Shown here: in pieces, positions 8,546 through 16,632 of the stretch
Position numbering within the stretch: the first letter of the stretch is position 1
Layout: the number at the start of each line of letters is the position of its first letter
Source: K189A clade bacterium
Lineage (GTDB): Bacteria > Pseudomonadota > Gammaproteobacteria > Pseudomonadales > Azotimanducaceae
Reading direction: 5' to 3'
DNA: 64,000 nucleotides
NCBI GenBank assembly: GCA_902613475.1
Contig: CACMHG010000002.1
Location: 1-64,000 of the forward strand
Made by a program: the position numbers and the translations under genes
Notes under the pieces: generated by a model
The model's input: only the letters and a program-made list of their open reading frames with translations
Database searches by the model: none
Told to the model about the DNA's origin: nothing

Positions 8546-9794
8546 TTTTTTTCAAAACGGCACCGTCACGACGCTGCACAACCTCAAGACTCGCACCCTC
8601 GAATCGTTAGAGGCTGAGCTACACCAATTTGCTGAACACAGCCCCATGGCGCTGATTCTGCCCTGTCTTTACTCAGAACTGGCTCAAGACGCGCTTAGCG
8701 ACATTATCGACGCGCTGAACGGTGCGACTTATCTGGCACATGTGGTGATTGGTCTCGATCGGGCCAGCGAGGCAGAATATGTTCACGCGCTTGAGTATTT
8801 TTCACGTCTGAAAATTCCTCATACGGTGCTGTGGAATGACGGTCCTCGCGCGACAAAGCTTCAAGACGAGCTAAAGCAACACCGCGTTGCCCCCATTGAC
8901 CTAGGTAAGGGCTGTAACGTTTGGTACTGCTTCGGCTACGTCCAGTCACTCCCCAACATTAAAGTGGTCGCTCTGCACGATTGCGATATCACCACTTACG
9001 ACCGATCCCTGCTGGCTCGCCTGCTATACCCGGTTGCTAATCCTCAGTTTAACTACGCTTTTTGCAAGGGCTTCTACGCTCGGGTCGCCGAAGGAAAGCT
9101 AAATGGGCGGGTGAGTCGTTTGTTGGTTTCCCCCTTGGTGCGGGCGATGAAGCGCGTATTTCCAGAGCAGCATTTTTTGGATTACCTCGACAGCTTTCGC
9201 TATCCGCTGGCAGGCGAGTTCGCCATGCGCGTCGACTTGCTTAAAACTCTGCGCATTCCAGCCGACTGGGCTCTCGAAATTGGTATTTTGACCGAGGTCT
9301 ATCGCAACTACTCCACCAAGCAAGTTTGCCAGATCGAAGTCGCAGACAATTATGATCATAAACACCAGGAGCTTTCATCTAACGATAAGACAAAGGGCTT
9401 ATCGCGCATGAGTTCAGATATCGCCACATCTCTTTTCCGAATACTGGCAACATTTGGGGCGGTTTTTGAAACCGGGACTGTTAGGACCGTTAAAGCCGCC
9501 TATCTGCGCATTGCACTGGATTTAATCGAGTCTTACTACAACGACGCGGTGGTCAACGGACTGCGTTTTGATCGCGATGCTGAAGAACGTGCGGTGGAAA
9601 CCTTCGCCAACAACGTACTGACATCGGGCCAGGACTATTTGGAGTCGGGCCAAGAACTACCCTATGTACCCACATGGAATCGGGTGTTAAGCGTGTGTCC
9701 AACGGTGCCCGCGCGACTCGCCGAAATCGCTGCTAAGGATTATGACGACTTTGGTTGCCCGCAATCGCAAAAGCTCGCCGTGCGCTCCGCCTGA
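8538..9794 (+). CDS. gpgS: Glucosyl-3-phosphoglycerate synthase (GT81 type)
   Basis: This GT-A glycosyltransferase (418 aa from the chosen start) should join glucose from NDP-glucose to 3-phosphoglycerate. GKGCNVWYCFGYV is the family donor-site stretch (GpgS has GKGNAMW). HDCDITTYD carries the DxD metal motif (Asp148, Asp150). The later blocks FCKGFYARV, GRVSRLLVSPL and FRYPLAGEFAMR followed by WALEIGILTEVY correspond to the acceptor-binding half of GpgS. I take TTG 8538 as start: GGAG lies ten bases upstream and the overlap with the phosphatase stop is short. The only upstream ATG would overlap the phosphatase by 116 bp. An ATG at 8646 is possible but would lose the N-terminus. Confidence 0.82.
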   Translation: MSDFFQNGTVTTLHNLKTRTLESLEAELHQFAEHSPMALILPCLYSELAQDALSDIIDALNGATYLAHVVIGLDRASEAEYVHALEYFSRLKIPHTVLWNDGPRATKLQDELKQHRVAPIDLGKGCNVWYCFGYVQSLPNIKVVALHDCDITTYDRSLLARLLYPVANPQFNYAFCKGFYARVAEGKLNGRVSRLLVSPLVRAMKRVFPEQHFLDYLDSFRYPLAGEFAMRVDLLKTLRIPADWALEIGILTEVYRNYSTKQVCQIEVADNYDHKHQELSSNDKTKGLSRMSSDIATSLFRILATFGAVFETGTVRTVKAAYLRIALDLIESYYNDAVVNGLRFDRDAEERAVETFANNVLTSGQDYLESGQELPYVPTWNRVLSVCPTVPARLAEIAAKDYDDFGCPQSQKLAVRSA

Positions 9795-9814
9795 CCGAGC
9801 TTTCACCACAGGTA

Positions 9815-11584
9815 TCAGCCGAGTTCGAGCCAAAGCACTTGATGCGAAGCCAGCGATAGGGGTTGATCCGCAGCGTGAGGAACGTTGGTGAGCAGATCCT
9901 TCGCCGTGGCCGATGACATCGACAGCCCGCTCGGCCAGTCGATTTTCTGCGGCTCTGCGGAAAAGGAAGCCACAATCAATAGTCGCTGCTTTTCATCGGA
10001 ACGTAGGAACATCAGGTGACCCTTACCACCCTCCACGAACCTCTGCCGGGCGGTTGGCGCGAACGCCCGCTGATCCGCGCGGATTTTGAGGCTTTGGGAC
10101 AGGCGATCAAAAATCCTCGCGTTCAGACTCTCAGGATCCGCCAAGCGCTCAGCCAATTCTTCAGCACTCCAGCTACCGCGATTAATCGAACGCGTACGCC
10201 CGGTAATTTCCATCTGTTTGACATCATTCATGCTGCCAAGCAGCGCATTGAGGTACAAACCCGGCACGCCTTGATAGGCAATCAGCAGCTGATGAGCGGC
10301 AACATAGGCATCGATGTCACCGGCGCTGCCACCAAAGGCTGAGAACAAGGCGATGTTCAGTTCATACACACGCTCTTCACCACTTGGCGTGCTGCGCATC
10401 GAGGCAAAGCCCCCGCGCTGGTGTACGACGTCGATCAACTGCTCAATCTCGGAATCCTCCAGCAGTCCCTCAAGAGGACGCAGGCCGACGCCGTCATGAG
10501 AGGCGATAAAGTTGAAATAGCTACAGCCGCTAGGCGCAGGAGTCAATCCCTCAGTCCAGGCCACCAGGGCTCTGGCATCCCCGAGCAGGTAGCTGTACAG
10601 CAGCAGGGGCGCCAAAGAAAACTGATAGACCCAATGTGCCTCGTTACCTTCTCCAAAGTAACTGACATTTTCTTCATGCGGCACGTTGGTTTCAGTGATC
10701 AAAGTCAGCGGCATCCCCTGTACGTCGATCAAACCACGCAAGATGCGCACCACCATATGTGTTTCAGGCAGGCTCATGCAGGTAGTGCCAATTCGCTTCC
10801 ACAAATACGCGATGGCATCGAGTCGAATATAGCGGGCACCGTTTCTGGCATAAAAGAACAGTATTCTGGCGAACTCCATAAGCACATCGGGGTTCGCGAA
10901 GTTCAGATCCACCTGATCTTCACTGAATGTGGTCCAGATGCGCTTAACCCCCTCGCGTGTATGCACTTCGGTGAGCAGAGGCGAATTCCTCGGACGCAGC
11001 ACCTGACTAAGATCAGGATGAGGTGTCTGCTCGTGAAAATAATCTTTGCCCGGGGCCGCATTGGTTATGTAGTCGGTGAACCAAATATGCTCTCGCGAGC
11101 AGTGGTTGATCACCAGATCTACCATCAAGTCAAAACCCCTCGCCAAGTCCTGAACATCTGGCCAGTCACCGAGATCAGTTCGTACTTTCTCGTAGTCGAC
11201 CACGGCGAACCCATCATCGGAGGAGGAAGGGAAAAACGGCAAAATGTGAATGCCGCTGACCACACCGTCGAGATGGGATTGGGCAAACTGGGCAAGCGCT
11301 TGCAACGGCATCGTGCCCGACCTTTGCACGCCGTCGCCATAGCAAATCAAAATAGCCTCGGCAGTGGCCGATGCGAGGACTGGTTTTTGCTGCTTTGCCA
11401 CCGCACCCGCCGCCTGACTGGCCATTTCGCGCAAATCCTGATGCATGCGTTGGCCCTGCTCCGTGCCGTACAGCTGAATCAGGTACGACATCACTTCATA
11501 GTCGATAGCCTCGATATTGGCAGGCGCAGACGCAATAGCGGTTGGGTTGGCAGGCCTGTTCAAAGGCAATCCTTGGTTGATCAT
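9815..11584 (-). CDS. ggaP: Glucosylglycerate phosphorylase (GH13_18)
   Basis: A 589-aa member of the sucrose phosphorylase subfamily of GH13. The nucleophile lies in RYIRLDAIAYLWK (Asp256), the acid/base in LITETNVPHEENVSYFG (Glu298), and the third carboxylate in FIASHDGVGLRP. RLDAIAYLWK and TNVPHEEN follow the glucosylglycerate phosphorylases (such as E. coli YcjM) rather than true sucrose phosphorylases, which have RLDAVGY. It would split glucosylglycerate with phosphate into glucose-1-phosphate and glycerate. It is convergent with gpgS (20 bp apart) and divergent from a symporter, so breakdown is controlled separately from synthesis. No strong ribosome site precedes the ATG. Confidence 0.87.
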   Translation of the reverse strand: MINQGLPLNRPANPTAIASAPANIEAIDYEVMSYLIQLYGTEQGQRMHQDLREMASQAAGAVAKQQKPVLASATAEAILICYGDGVQRSGTMPLQALAQFAQSHLDGVVSGIHILPFFPSSSDDGFAVVDYEKVRTDLGDWPDVQDLARGFDLMVDLVINHCSREHIWFTDYITNAAPGKDYFHEQTPHPDLSQVLRPRNSPLLTEVHTREGVKRIWTTFSEDQVDLNFANPDVLMEFARILFFYARNGARYIRLDAIAYLWKRIGTTCMSLPETHMVVRILRGLIDVQGMPLTLITETNVPHEENVSYFGEGNEAHWVYQFSLAPLLLYSYLLGDARALVAWTEGLTPAPSGCSYFNFIASHDGVGLRPLEGLLEDSEIEQLIDVVHQRGGFASMRSTPSGEERVYELNIALFSAFGGSAGDIDAYVAAHQLLIAYQGVPGLYLNALLGSMNDVKQMEITGRTRSINRGSWSAEELAERLADPESLNARIFDRLSQSLKIRADQRAFAPTARQRFVEGGKGHLMFLRSDEKQRLLIVASFSAEPQKIDWPSGLSMSSATAKDLLTNVPHAADQPLSLASHQVLWLELG

Positions 11585-11787
11585 CGATGCGAGGCATTGT
11601 CGTCAAGGGCGCGTGTATCGCTGCACGAGGTTCGCGATAACTGTTGTCTGAAGGGCCCGTCACACTGTGCGGTCTCTCCCCGCTCAGTGTTTCAATCAAT
11701 GCATATTGATATTGGCTCAAACCACTACCATTGGGCAAGTTTTGCCGGAGTTATGGCGCAAAAAAAACCGAGTTTCGGAGTCGATGA

Positions 11788-13362
11788 ATGCAGAGCCTAG
11801 ACTGGATCGTCATTTGGACCTACCTGGCGGGTATGTTGTGCCTGGCCGTGTACCTAAGCCGAAAACAATCATCGTCCGAGGATTACTTTCTCGGCGGCCA
11901 CAACCTTTCTGCCAAGACATTGGCGGCTTCAACTATCGCGACCCAGTGCTCTACCAACAGCTTACTGGGTGCCCCCGCCTTTGTTGGCTTTGTGGCCGGT
12001 GGCGGAATGATTTGGCTGCAGTACGAACTGGCAGTGCCGCTGGCAATGCTGGCGTTACTCTGGCTCATGCTGCCTGCACGCCGTCTCGGCATTACCTCCA
12101 TTTACGAAATTCTTGAGCAGCGCATAGGTCGAACCACACGTCTCACCGCCGCTGCATGCTTTTTACTGTTTCGAGGCGTGGCGACTGCGGTGACCATCTA
12201 TGGCAGTGCCCTGGTAATCGCACTGATTTTAGATATCGGTTTTGTTAGCGCCGTGGCCCTTTTGATGATTGCCACGCTGCTCTACGACTACTTCGGCGGC
12301 CTTACCGCCGTGGTCATCAGCGACGTTGTGCAGCTGGCGCTACTCGTGGGCGCAGTCATCTATGCCCTGTTTTTCATTGGCGATCTGATCGCCTGGGACT
12401 TCAGCGCCGCCGAACGCACCCAAACGTTGGTCAATGATTGGGGGTTAACCGGGCAGGACTACGGCTTCTGGCCTATGTTGATCGGGGGGATATTCCTTTA
12501 CGCCGCCTACTATGGCTGCGATCAAAGTCAGGCCCAGCGTATCTTGGCGGCGCGCAGCGAATCAGAAACCGCTCAAGTACTCCTGCTGAACGGGCTGTGC
12601 CGATTCCCCATCGTCCTACTCTACTGCTTTTTGGGCTTGGGGCTTGCTGCTCTAGCGGCCATTGACCCGCAGATCATTGAGCGCCTGCCAGACACCGAGG
12701 CTGGCAGCAAAAACCTAAACCTGGTTTTTCCAACCTTTGTGCTGTCCTACTTCCAGCCAGGGTTTGTTGGCCTAATCATGGTGGGACTCATCGCGGCCTC
12801 CATGTCCTCTATCGATTCCGCGTTAAACAGCTTGTCAGCGGTGACTGTTGAAGACTTTATTCGCCCTCGTTTGACCGACCCCAAACCAAGGTCGCTGCTG
12901 CGACTGGGCCAACTGTGCACAGTACTCTGGGGCATATTCGCCGTGGCGTTTGCCTTTCAGGTGGAACAAATAGCGCCAACGGTGCTGGAAGCGGTGAACA
13001 AGGTAGGCTCCATGGTGAACGGCCCGCTGCTGGCACTGGTGAGTGCCGCGATCCTGGGGCGCCATACATCACAAATCACCGCACTCGCAGGGTTCGCGAG
13101 CGGCCTAGCGGCCAACGCCTTGGTAGCGTGGCTACTGCCCGACGTATCTTGGCTGTGGTGGAATGTCATTGGTTTTGTTGTGGCAATAACCCTCATTGGC
13201 ACTGGGCACCTGGTGCTGCCCGCGGTTCAAGCAGAGTTGAATGAGTCTTCCGAAATACCGTCTGCTATCCAACATCCGCCAAGGGTTTATCCCATGGTGC
13301 TAGGGGCGGCTTTCTGCGTTATTTCGACCATCATTTGGGTTATCGATATTTGGCAGCCCTGA
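11788..13362 (+). CDS. Sodium:solute symporter (SSS family)
   Basis: This 524-aa integral membrane protein has about 13-14 hydrophobic segments and the SSS N-terminus, with SSEDYFLGG in the first loop and the Na-binding SMSSIDSALNS around residue 330-340. It should import an organic solute together with sodium. GGAG seven bases before ATG supports the start. It is divergent from glucosylglycerate phosphorylase across 203 bp and could take up glucosylglycerate or a related sugar acid. This substrate assignment is from context only; SSS sequences do not reveal it. Confidence 0.88.
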   Translation: MQSLDWIVIWTYLAGMLCLAVYLSRKQSSSEDYFLGGHNLSAKTLAASTIATQCSTNSLLGAPAFVGFVAGGGMIWLQYELAVPLAMLALLWLMLPARRLGITSIYEILEQRIGRTTRLTAAACFLLFRGVATAVTIYGSALVIALILDIGFVSAVALLMIATLLYDYFGGLTAVVISDVVQLALLVGAVIYALFFIGDLIAWDFSAAERTQTLVNDWGLTGQDYGFWPMLIGGIFLYAAYYGCDQSQAQRILAARSESETAQVLLLNGLCRFPIVLLYCFLGLGLAALAAIDPQIIERLPDTEAGSKNLNLVFPTFVLSYFQPGFVGLIMVGLIAASMSSIDSALNSLSAVTVEDFIRPRLTDPKPRSLLRLGQLCTVLWGIFAVAFAFQVEQIAPTVLEAVNKVGSMVNGPLLALVSAAILGRHTSQITALAGFASGLAANALVAWLLPDVSWLWWNVIGFVVAITLIGTGHLVLPAVQAELNESSEIPSAIQHPPRVYPMVLGAAFCVISTIIWVIDIWQP

Positions 13363-13377
13363 TTTTCAGAGCTGCCA
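13351..13377. terminator. Hairpin between convergent genes
   Basis: TGGCAGC and GCTGCCA form a 7-bp stem around a 13-nt loop, overlapping the stop of the symporter and lying 11 bp from the end of the next, convergent gene. There is no following T run on either strand, so it is at best an imperfect bidirectional terminator. Confidence 0.4.
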
Positions 13378-13387
13378 GTGGTAGGCA

Positions 13388-14161
13388 CTAGTTCCAGGGG
13401 CGATTAGGAACGCTCAAAATTTTCACTGCGAAGGTATTACGATCATCACAATCGGCAAAGGACTGCAGATAGGTCTTTCGCAACATTCGGAACTCGCCAT
13501 TTGCTTCGCTATCCAATGCAGCCATTTGTGAAGCCAGATTTGGGAACCAGAACATGTTGGCAAAATCAATTCGCTCCGCACCGTTGGGCATGATGCTCGG
13601 CACACCGGCCATGGGCCAGACCACATTCCAGATATAATTTGCCTCAGCCGCTTCAGAGGAAGCCACGAATTCTGCGTGGCGTGCCATCAATGTATCCATG
13701 TCGACGCCATCTTTGCGCGTGCAGCTGTCAATGTTCACCACAGAGGTTTGCTGTAAATCAGACTCGTCGACCATGGGAAACTTGAGGCGGCTTCCATAGA
13801 GCGCAGCCTTACAGGTCGACACGCTGTCTATGGCCCGCTGAGCGGCTGCGCCTTCAGTCGCCCAGCTGTCGAGCACTGCGGCCATATCGCCGAAGGGTAG
13901 AAAGTTTAGCCAGTAAAAGTCGTAGTCGTTTCGGATATCAAATTGTGGCGTTAGCTCCGCAGTCCAGCCGTTGTAGTTGGTTTGCTCCTTCCACTTTCTC
14001 CATGGTCCAAGCGCTTTATCCACGTCAGCCATATCCTTCCCGTCATTCAATGTGCAGTAGTACGCTTGCATGGCGACCACATCGCCACCGCCGCCATGAT
14101 CATCTGCCAGAGCAGTCGCACTGGCGCCAAGCATCAGTAAACCTAAAATCAACGTTTTCAT
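13388..14161 (-). CDS. Exported two-repeat alpha+beta protein, function unknown
   Basis: 257 aa. A clear signal peptide (MKTLILGLLMLGASATALA) is followed by two related halves of about 115 residues, each running beta-alpha-beta. The first has DYDFYWLNFLPFGDMAAVLDSW, the second NMFWFPNLASQMAALDS. Four or more cysteines suggest periplasmic disulfides. I do not recognise a named domain; the pattern resembles the dimeric alpha+beta barrel fold in tandem. It is similar to the lipoprotein at 40301-41110, which has DYDFVWVMLWPS at the same place. AGGGG six bases before ATG supports the start. It is divergent from another such protein at 14441. Confidence 0.75.
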   Translation of the reverse strand: MKTLILGLLMLGASATALADDHGGGGDVVAMQAYYCTLNDGKDMADVDKALGPWRKWKEQTNYNGWTAELTPQFDIRNDYDFYWLNFLPFGDMAAVLDSWATEGAAAQRAIDSVSTCKAALYGSRLKFPMVDESDLQQTSVVNIDSCTRKDGVDMDTLMARHAEFVASSEAAEANYIWNVVWPMAGVPSIMPNGAERIDFANMFWFPNLASQMAALDSEANGEFRMLRKTYLQSFADCDDRNTFAVKILSVPNRPWN

Positions 14162-14440
14162 ATCTATCCCCTGTTCTTATTGTTTGCGTTGTCATCGCTT
14201 CCGGGTTCGTTTGTTCTTTCCCAGCCGCTGCCAGGGGGCAACATGAGGATTCACACCCGCCCGAAGCCCCTTCAAATTTACGTGAACCAGGCGAATTTGT
14301 GCAGAAAAAATGTACGCCTTGTCGTATGGTAACGACGGCGGCGCGGGTATTAAGGTTAGGGTCACTTGCCGTTCTCGCCGATAATTCACCAACAAAAAAT
14401 ATCAGCAACGAAAACATCAATAACAATAAGGGGAATGGGC

Positions 14441-15091
14441 ATGTCAAAAATCAAACTCTTAGCGGGACTGCTCATACTGCTGCCCAGCATGGCTGTGGCT
14501 ACCGTCACCCACGTCACCCTGTGGGAGGCCCTGCCGGGTAAGTCCGCAGAAATGATGGCTACCGCCGCCAAGGCTGTTGAGTTGAACAAAAAGCTGGGCA
14601 TGCAAGCTGTGACCGCCGTTGACTCTCGCGGGCGTCTACATTTTGCGATGGCATTCGAGGACTGGGCACAGTGGGGTGCATACCAGGCCAAGGCTGCTGC
14701 AGATGCAGACATGCAGGCCTTTGTGCAAGGCTACTCGACCAACCCGAGCGCTGTGCAGTTAGACAGCTTCATGCTGAACCAGCCACTGCCCGGCGAGCCA
14801 GGCAGCGTTTATAACGTATTTATCTGGGAATCCTATGAAGGTCGCTCCGCCGATATGATGACCAAGGCCATGGAAGCTGCCGCCATTCATCAAGCTGATG
14901 GGGTGAGCATCTCTGTTAACGTCGATCAACTCGGCCGTTTGCACTACGTAATGTCTTTTGACAGCTGGGCGGACTGGGGGAAATTGCAAGATACCCCAAG
15001 CGCGAAATGGACTGCCTTTATGGGCAAATTCCAAGCGAACCCCCCCGGCAAGGTCGTACAAACATTTCTTGCCCGACAGTTGCCTCAATAG
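14441..15091 (+). CDS. Exported tandem alpha+beta repeat protein
   Basis: 216 aa. Signal peptide (cleavage after MAVA), then an obvious internal duplication of about 95 residues. VTLWEALPGKSAEMM, RGRLHFAMAFEDWAQWGAY in half one corresponds to VFIWESYEGRSADMM, LGRLHYVMSFDSWADWGKL in half two. The pattern matches antibiotic-biosynthesis-monooxygenase-like or DABB folds, fused as an intramolecular dimer and exported. No catalytic residues can be named. ATG 14441 is chosen because AGGGG lies eight bases upstream; ATG 14435 would be too close. It precedes an enoyl-CoA hydratase in the same direction by 87 bp. Confidence 0.75.
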   Translation: MSKIKLLAGLLILLPSMAVATVTHVTLWEALPGKSAEMMATAAKAVELNKKLGMQAVTAVDSRGRLHFAMAFEDWAQWGAYQAKAAADADMQAFVQGYSTNPSAVQLDSFMLNQPLPGEPGSVYNVFIWESYEGRSADMMTKAMEAAAIHQADGVSISVNVDQLGRLHYVMSFDSWADWGKLQDTPSAKWTAFMGKFQANPPGKVVQTFLARQLPQ

Positions 15092-15178
15092 CGAGCGTTC
15101 GTCAATGTATCGATGATGACGCGCCTCGCTCACGTCGAGGCGCTTACCGGTGAATTCAAAAAAGCAGGGGAGAGGCTT

Positions 15179-15988
15179 ATGAGTAATCCAAACGTGCTGT
15201 ATCGCGCCGAAGAGGGCGTTGCTTGGCTGACGTTAAATCGACCGGACCGCCTAAACGCCATGACCAACGCTCTGATGCAGGGTATTTGCGATGCGTTAAA
15301 GCAGGTTGATGAAGACGAGAGCGTTCGAGTCGTCGTCATTACCGGCGCTGGGCGCGGTTTTTGCGCGGGAGCTGACCTTCAGCAGGTCGCCAATCCAGAC
15401 CCCGATCGCGACGACAATGTCGGCCAAACTACCGGGGCCGACGACGACCCTTTCAACAACGCCCTGGCTGCACTCAAAAATTGTCCGGTGCCTACGATTG
15501 CTAGGGTCAACGGTGCTGCCGCCGGCGGCGGTCTTGGTTTGGCGCTGGCCTGTGATATCACCATAGCCGCTAAAAGCGCATTCTTCGTCGCAACCTTCGG
15601 CCCCAATTTAGGCATTGTTCCAGACATGGGCACCACCTGGAGCTTACCCCGGCGCATTGGCCGGGCTCGGGCCCTGGGTATGTCTCTCACCGGTGAGCGT
15701 ATTTCGGCGAGCCAAGCCGAAAACTGGGGGATGATCTGGCAGGCTCTGGACGACGAAGCCCTGGATTCGGCTACCCAAGCACTCACCGACATGCTGAAAA
15801 ACGCCTCGCCTGATGCGAGCGTGCGCATCCGAGATACCCTCGATGTGGCCGTAGACAATACGTTTGAGCGACAGCTGGCTCTGGAAATGGAGCACCAGGC
15901 AGTACTGATTCCGAAAAATATGCGAGAGGGCGCAAAGGCATTCCTTGAGAAACGCAAGCCCACTTTTAGTAGCGCACGCAAAGCCTAA
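15179..15988 (+). CDS. Enoyl-CoA hydratase/isomerase family protein
   Basis: A 269-aa crotonase-fold enzyme. The N-terminus has the usual VAWLTLNRPDRLNAM. GAGRGFCAGADLQ supplies the first oxyanion-hole residue and VNGAAAGGGLGLALACD the second. GIVPDMGTTWSLPRRIG has Asp where hydratases carry the second catalytic Glu, as in PaaG-type isomerases. It acts on an acyl-CoA in the cytoplasm, but the pathway is not shown by its neighbours. ATG 15179 has GGAG about seven bases upstream and gives the family's usual start. Its stop overlaps that of the convergent HNH gene. Confidence 0.9.
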   Translation: MSNPNVLYRAEEGVAWLTLNRPDRLNAMTNALMQGICDALKQVDEDESVRVVVITGAGRGFCAGADLQQVANPDPDRDDNVGQTTGADDDPFNNALAALKNCPVPTIARVNGAAAGGGLGLALACDITIAAKSAFFVATFGPNLGIVPDMGTTWSLPRRIGRARALGMSLTGERISASQAENWGMIWQALDDEALDSATQALTDMLKNASPDASVRIRDTLDVAVDNTFERQLALEMEHQAVLIPKNMREGAKAFLEKRKPTFSSARKA

Positions 15989-16290
15989 AGCCAGTCTGGA
16001 CTGTCTTTTTGCTCCTTTTGCTTGCTAACCCAAGCAAAATGCTTGGCGAGGGCCTCGTCTGCCAGGAGCTGCTCTAGGGTGTTGAAGTCTCGCGCTAGGG
16101 TGAGTTCATCGTAAAGACGGTGAATACCTCGATGGCACAGTCGACAGACATGCACGCCGGCATTCAGCTGCCTCTTGCTGTAGCTGTTCTTAAAGCGTTT
16201 GCGCCGATGTGCCTTTTTGGGAATGAGATGGTGGAAGGTCAGCTCAACCCCGCGCAGGCAGCATTCACACTTGCTTGGCGCTCTACGCAC
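15985..16290 (-). CDS. Small HNH-domain protein
   Basis: 101 aa with a zinc-coordinating HNH nuclease fold. CECC and CRLCHRGIH supply the zinc cysteines, LTFHHLIPKK the catalytic His pair, and a basic stretch KAHRRKRFKNSYSKR lies between. Stand-alone HNH proteins of this size nick DNA or RNA or act in unknown housekeeping roles. The start is GTG at 16290, with no good ribosome site, so the N-terminus is uncertain. The gene overlaps the enoyl-CoA hydratase stop by 4 bp in convergent orientation and follows the tiny membrane-protein gene at 16345-16422. Confidence 0.8.
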   Translation of the reverse strand: MRRAPSKCECCLRGVELTFHHLIPKKAHRRKRFKNSYSKRQLNAGVHVCRLCHRGIHRLYDELTLARDFNTLEQLLADEALAKHFAWVSKQKEQKDSPDWL

Positions 16291-16344
16291 GGACGCGAGA
16301 TTGGTTGCTTTCCCGATGTTTCAGTGCAACCACGCGACGCAACA

Positions 16345-16422
16345 TCAGCCTGCCAAGTAGGCGGTGGCAAAGAGCGCGATATAGACTGCCGCGTAAAGGC
16401 AGATCAGTGATTTGTTGGGCAT
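16345..16422 (-). CDS. 25-residue single-pass membrane peptide
   Basis: ATG at 16422 to TGA at 16345 encodes 25 residues beginning MPNKSLICLY and ending FATAYLAG, almost all hydrophobic: one transmembrane helix with a short positive N-terminus. The upstream sequence TGGAGAGTCGA places GGAG six bases before the ATG, one of the best ribosome sites in the region. It lies 54 bp upstream of the HNH gene on the same strand. Function is unknown; small proteins of this kind often modulate a larger membrane complex. Confidence 0.55.
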   Translation of the reverse strand: MPNKSLICLYAAVYIALFATAYLAG

Positions 16423-16632
16423 TCGACTCTCCATCGATTTTTATTGTCGCCGTTTAGTGCACGACGCTTGGTCGCTGCACAGCGCTCTGCCGCCAAGACT
16501 AGCCGAAAAATCGCTCACCACACCATGCCAAACCGCAAACTGAGCAGCGCCGTCGAACAAAACACCGCTGCCACAAATTTTTAACCGCGCTACCATTCGA
16601 TCACCGTTCGCAAGCCATCTGGTTTTTCATTT

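Noticed and set aside
11700-11760. TGGGCAAGTTTTGCC near the symporter as a sigma-54 promoter
   Set aside because: The GG-GC distance is nine instead of ten bases.
10421-11800. 459-codon open frame on the plus strand
   Set aside because: It lies antisense to the GH13_18 phosphorylase, whose motifs are complete; the frame is a by-product of codon bias.
15985-16290. HNH gene as part of a mobile intron or phage
   Set aside because: No reverse transcriptase, intron structure, integrase or attachment repeats around it.
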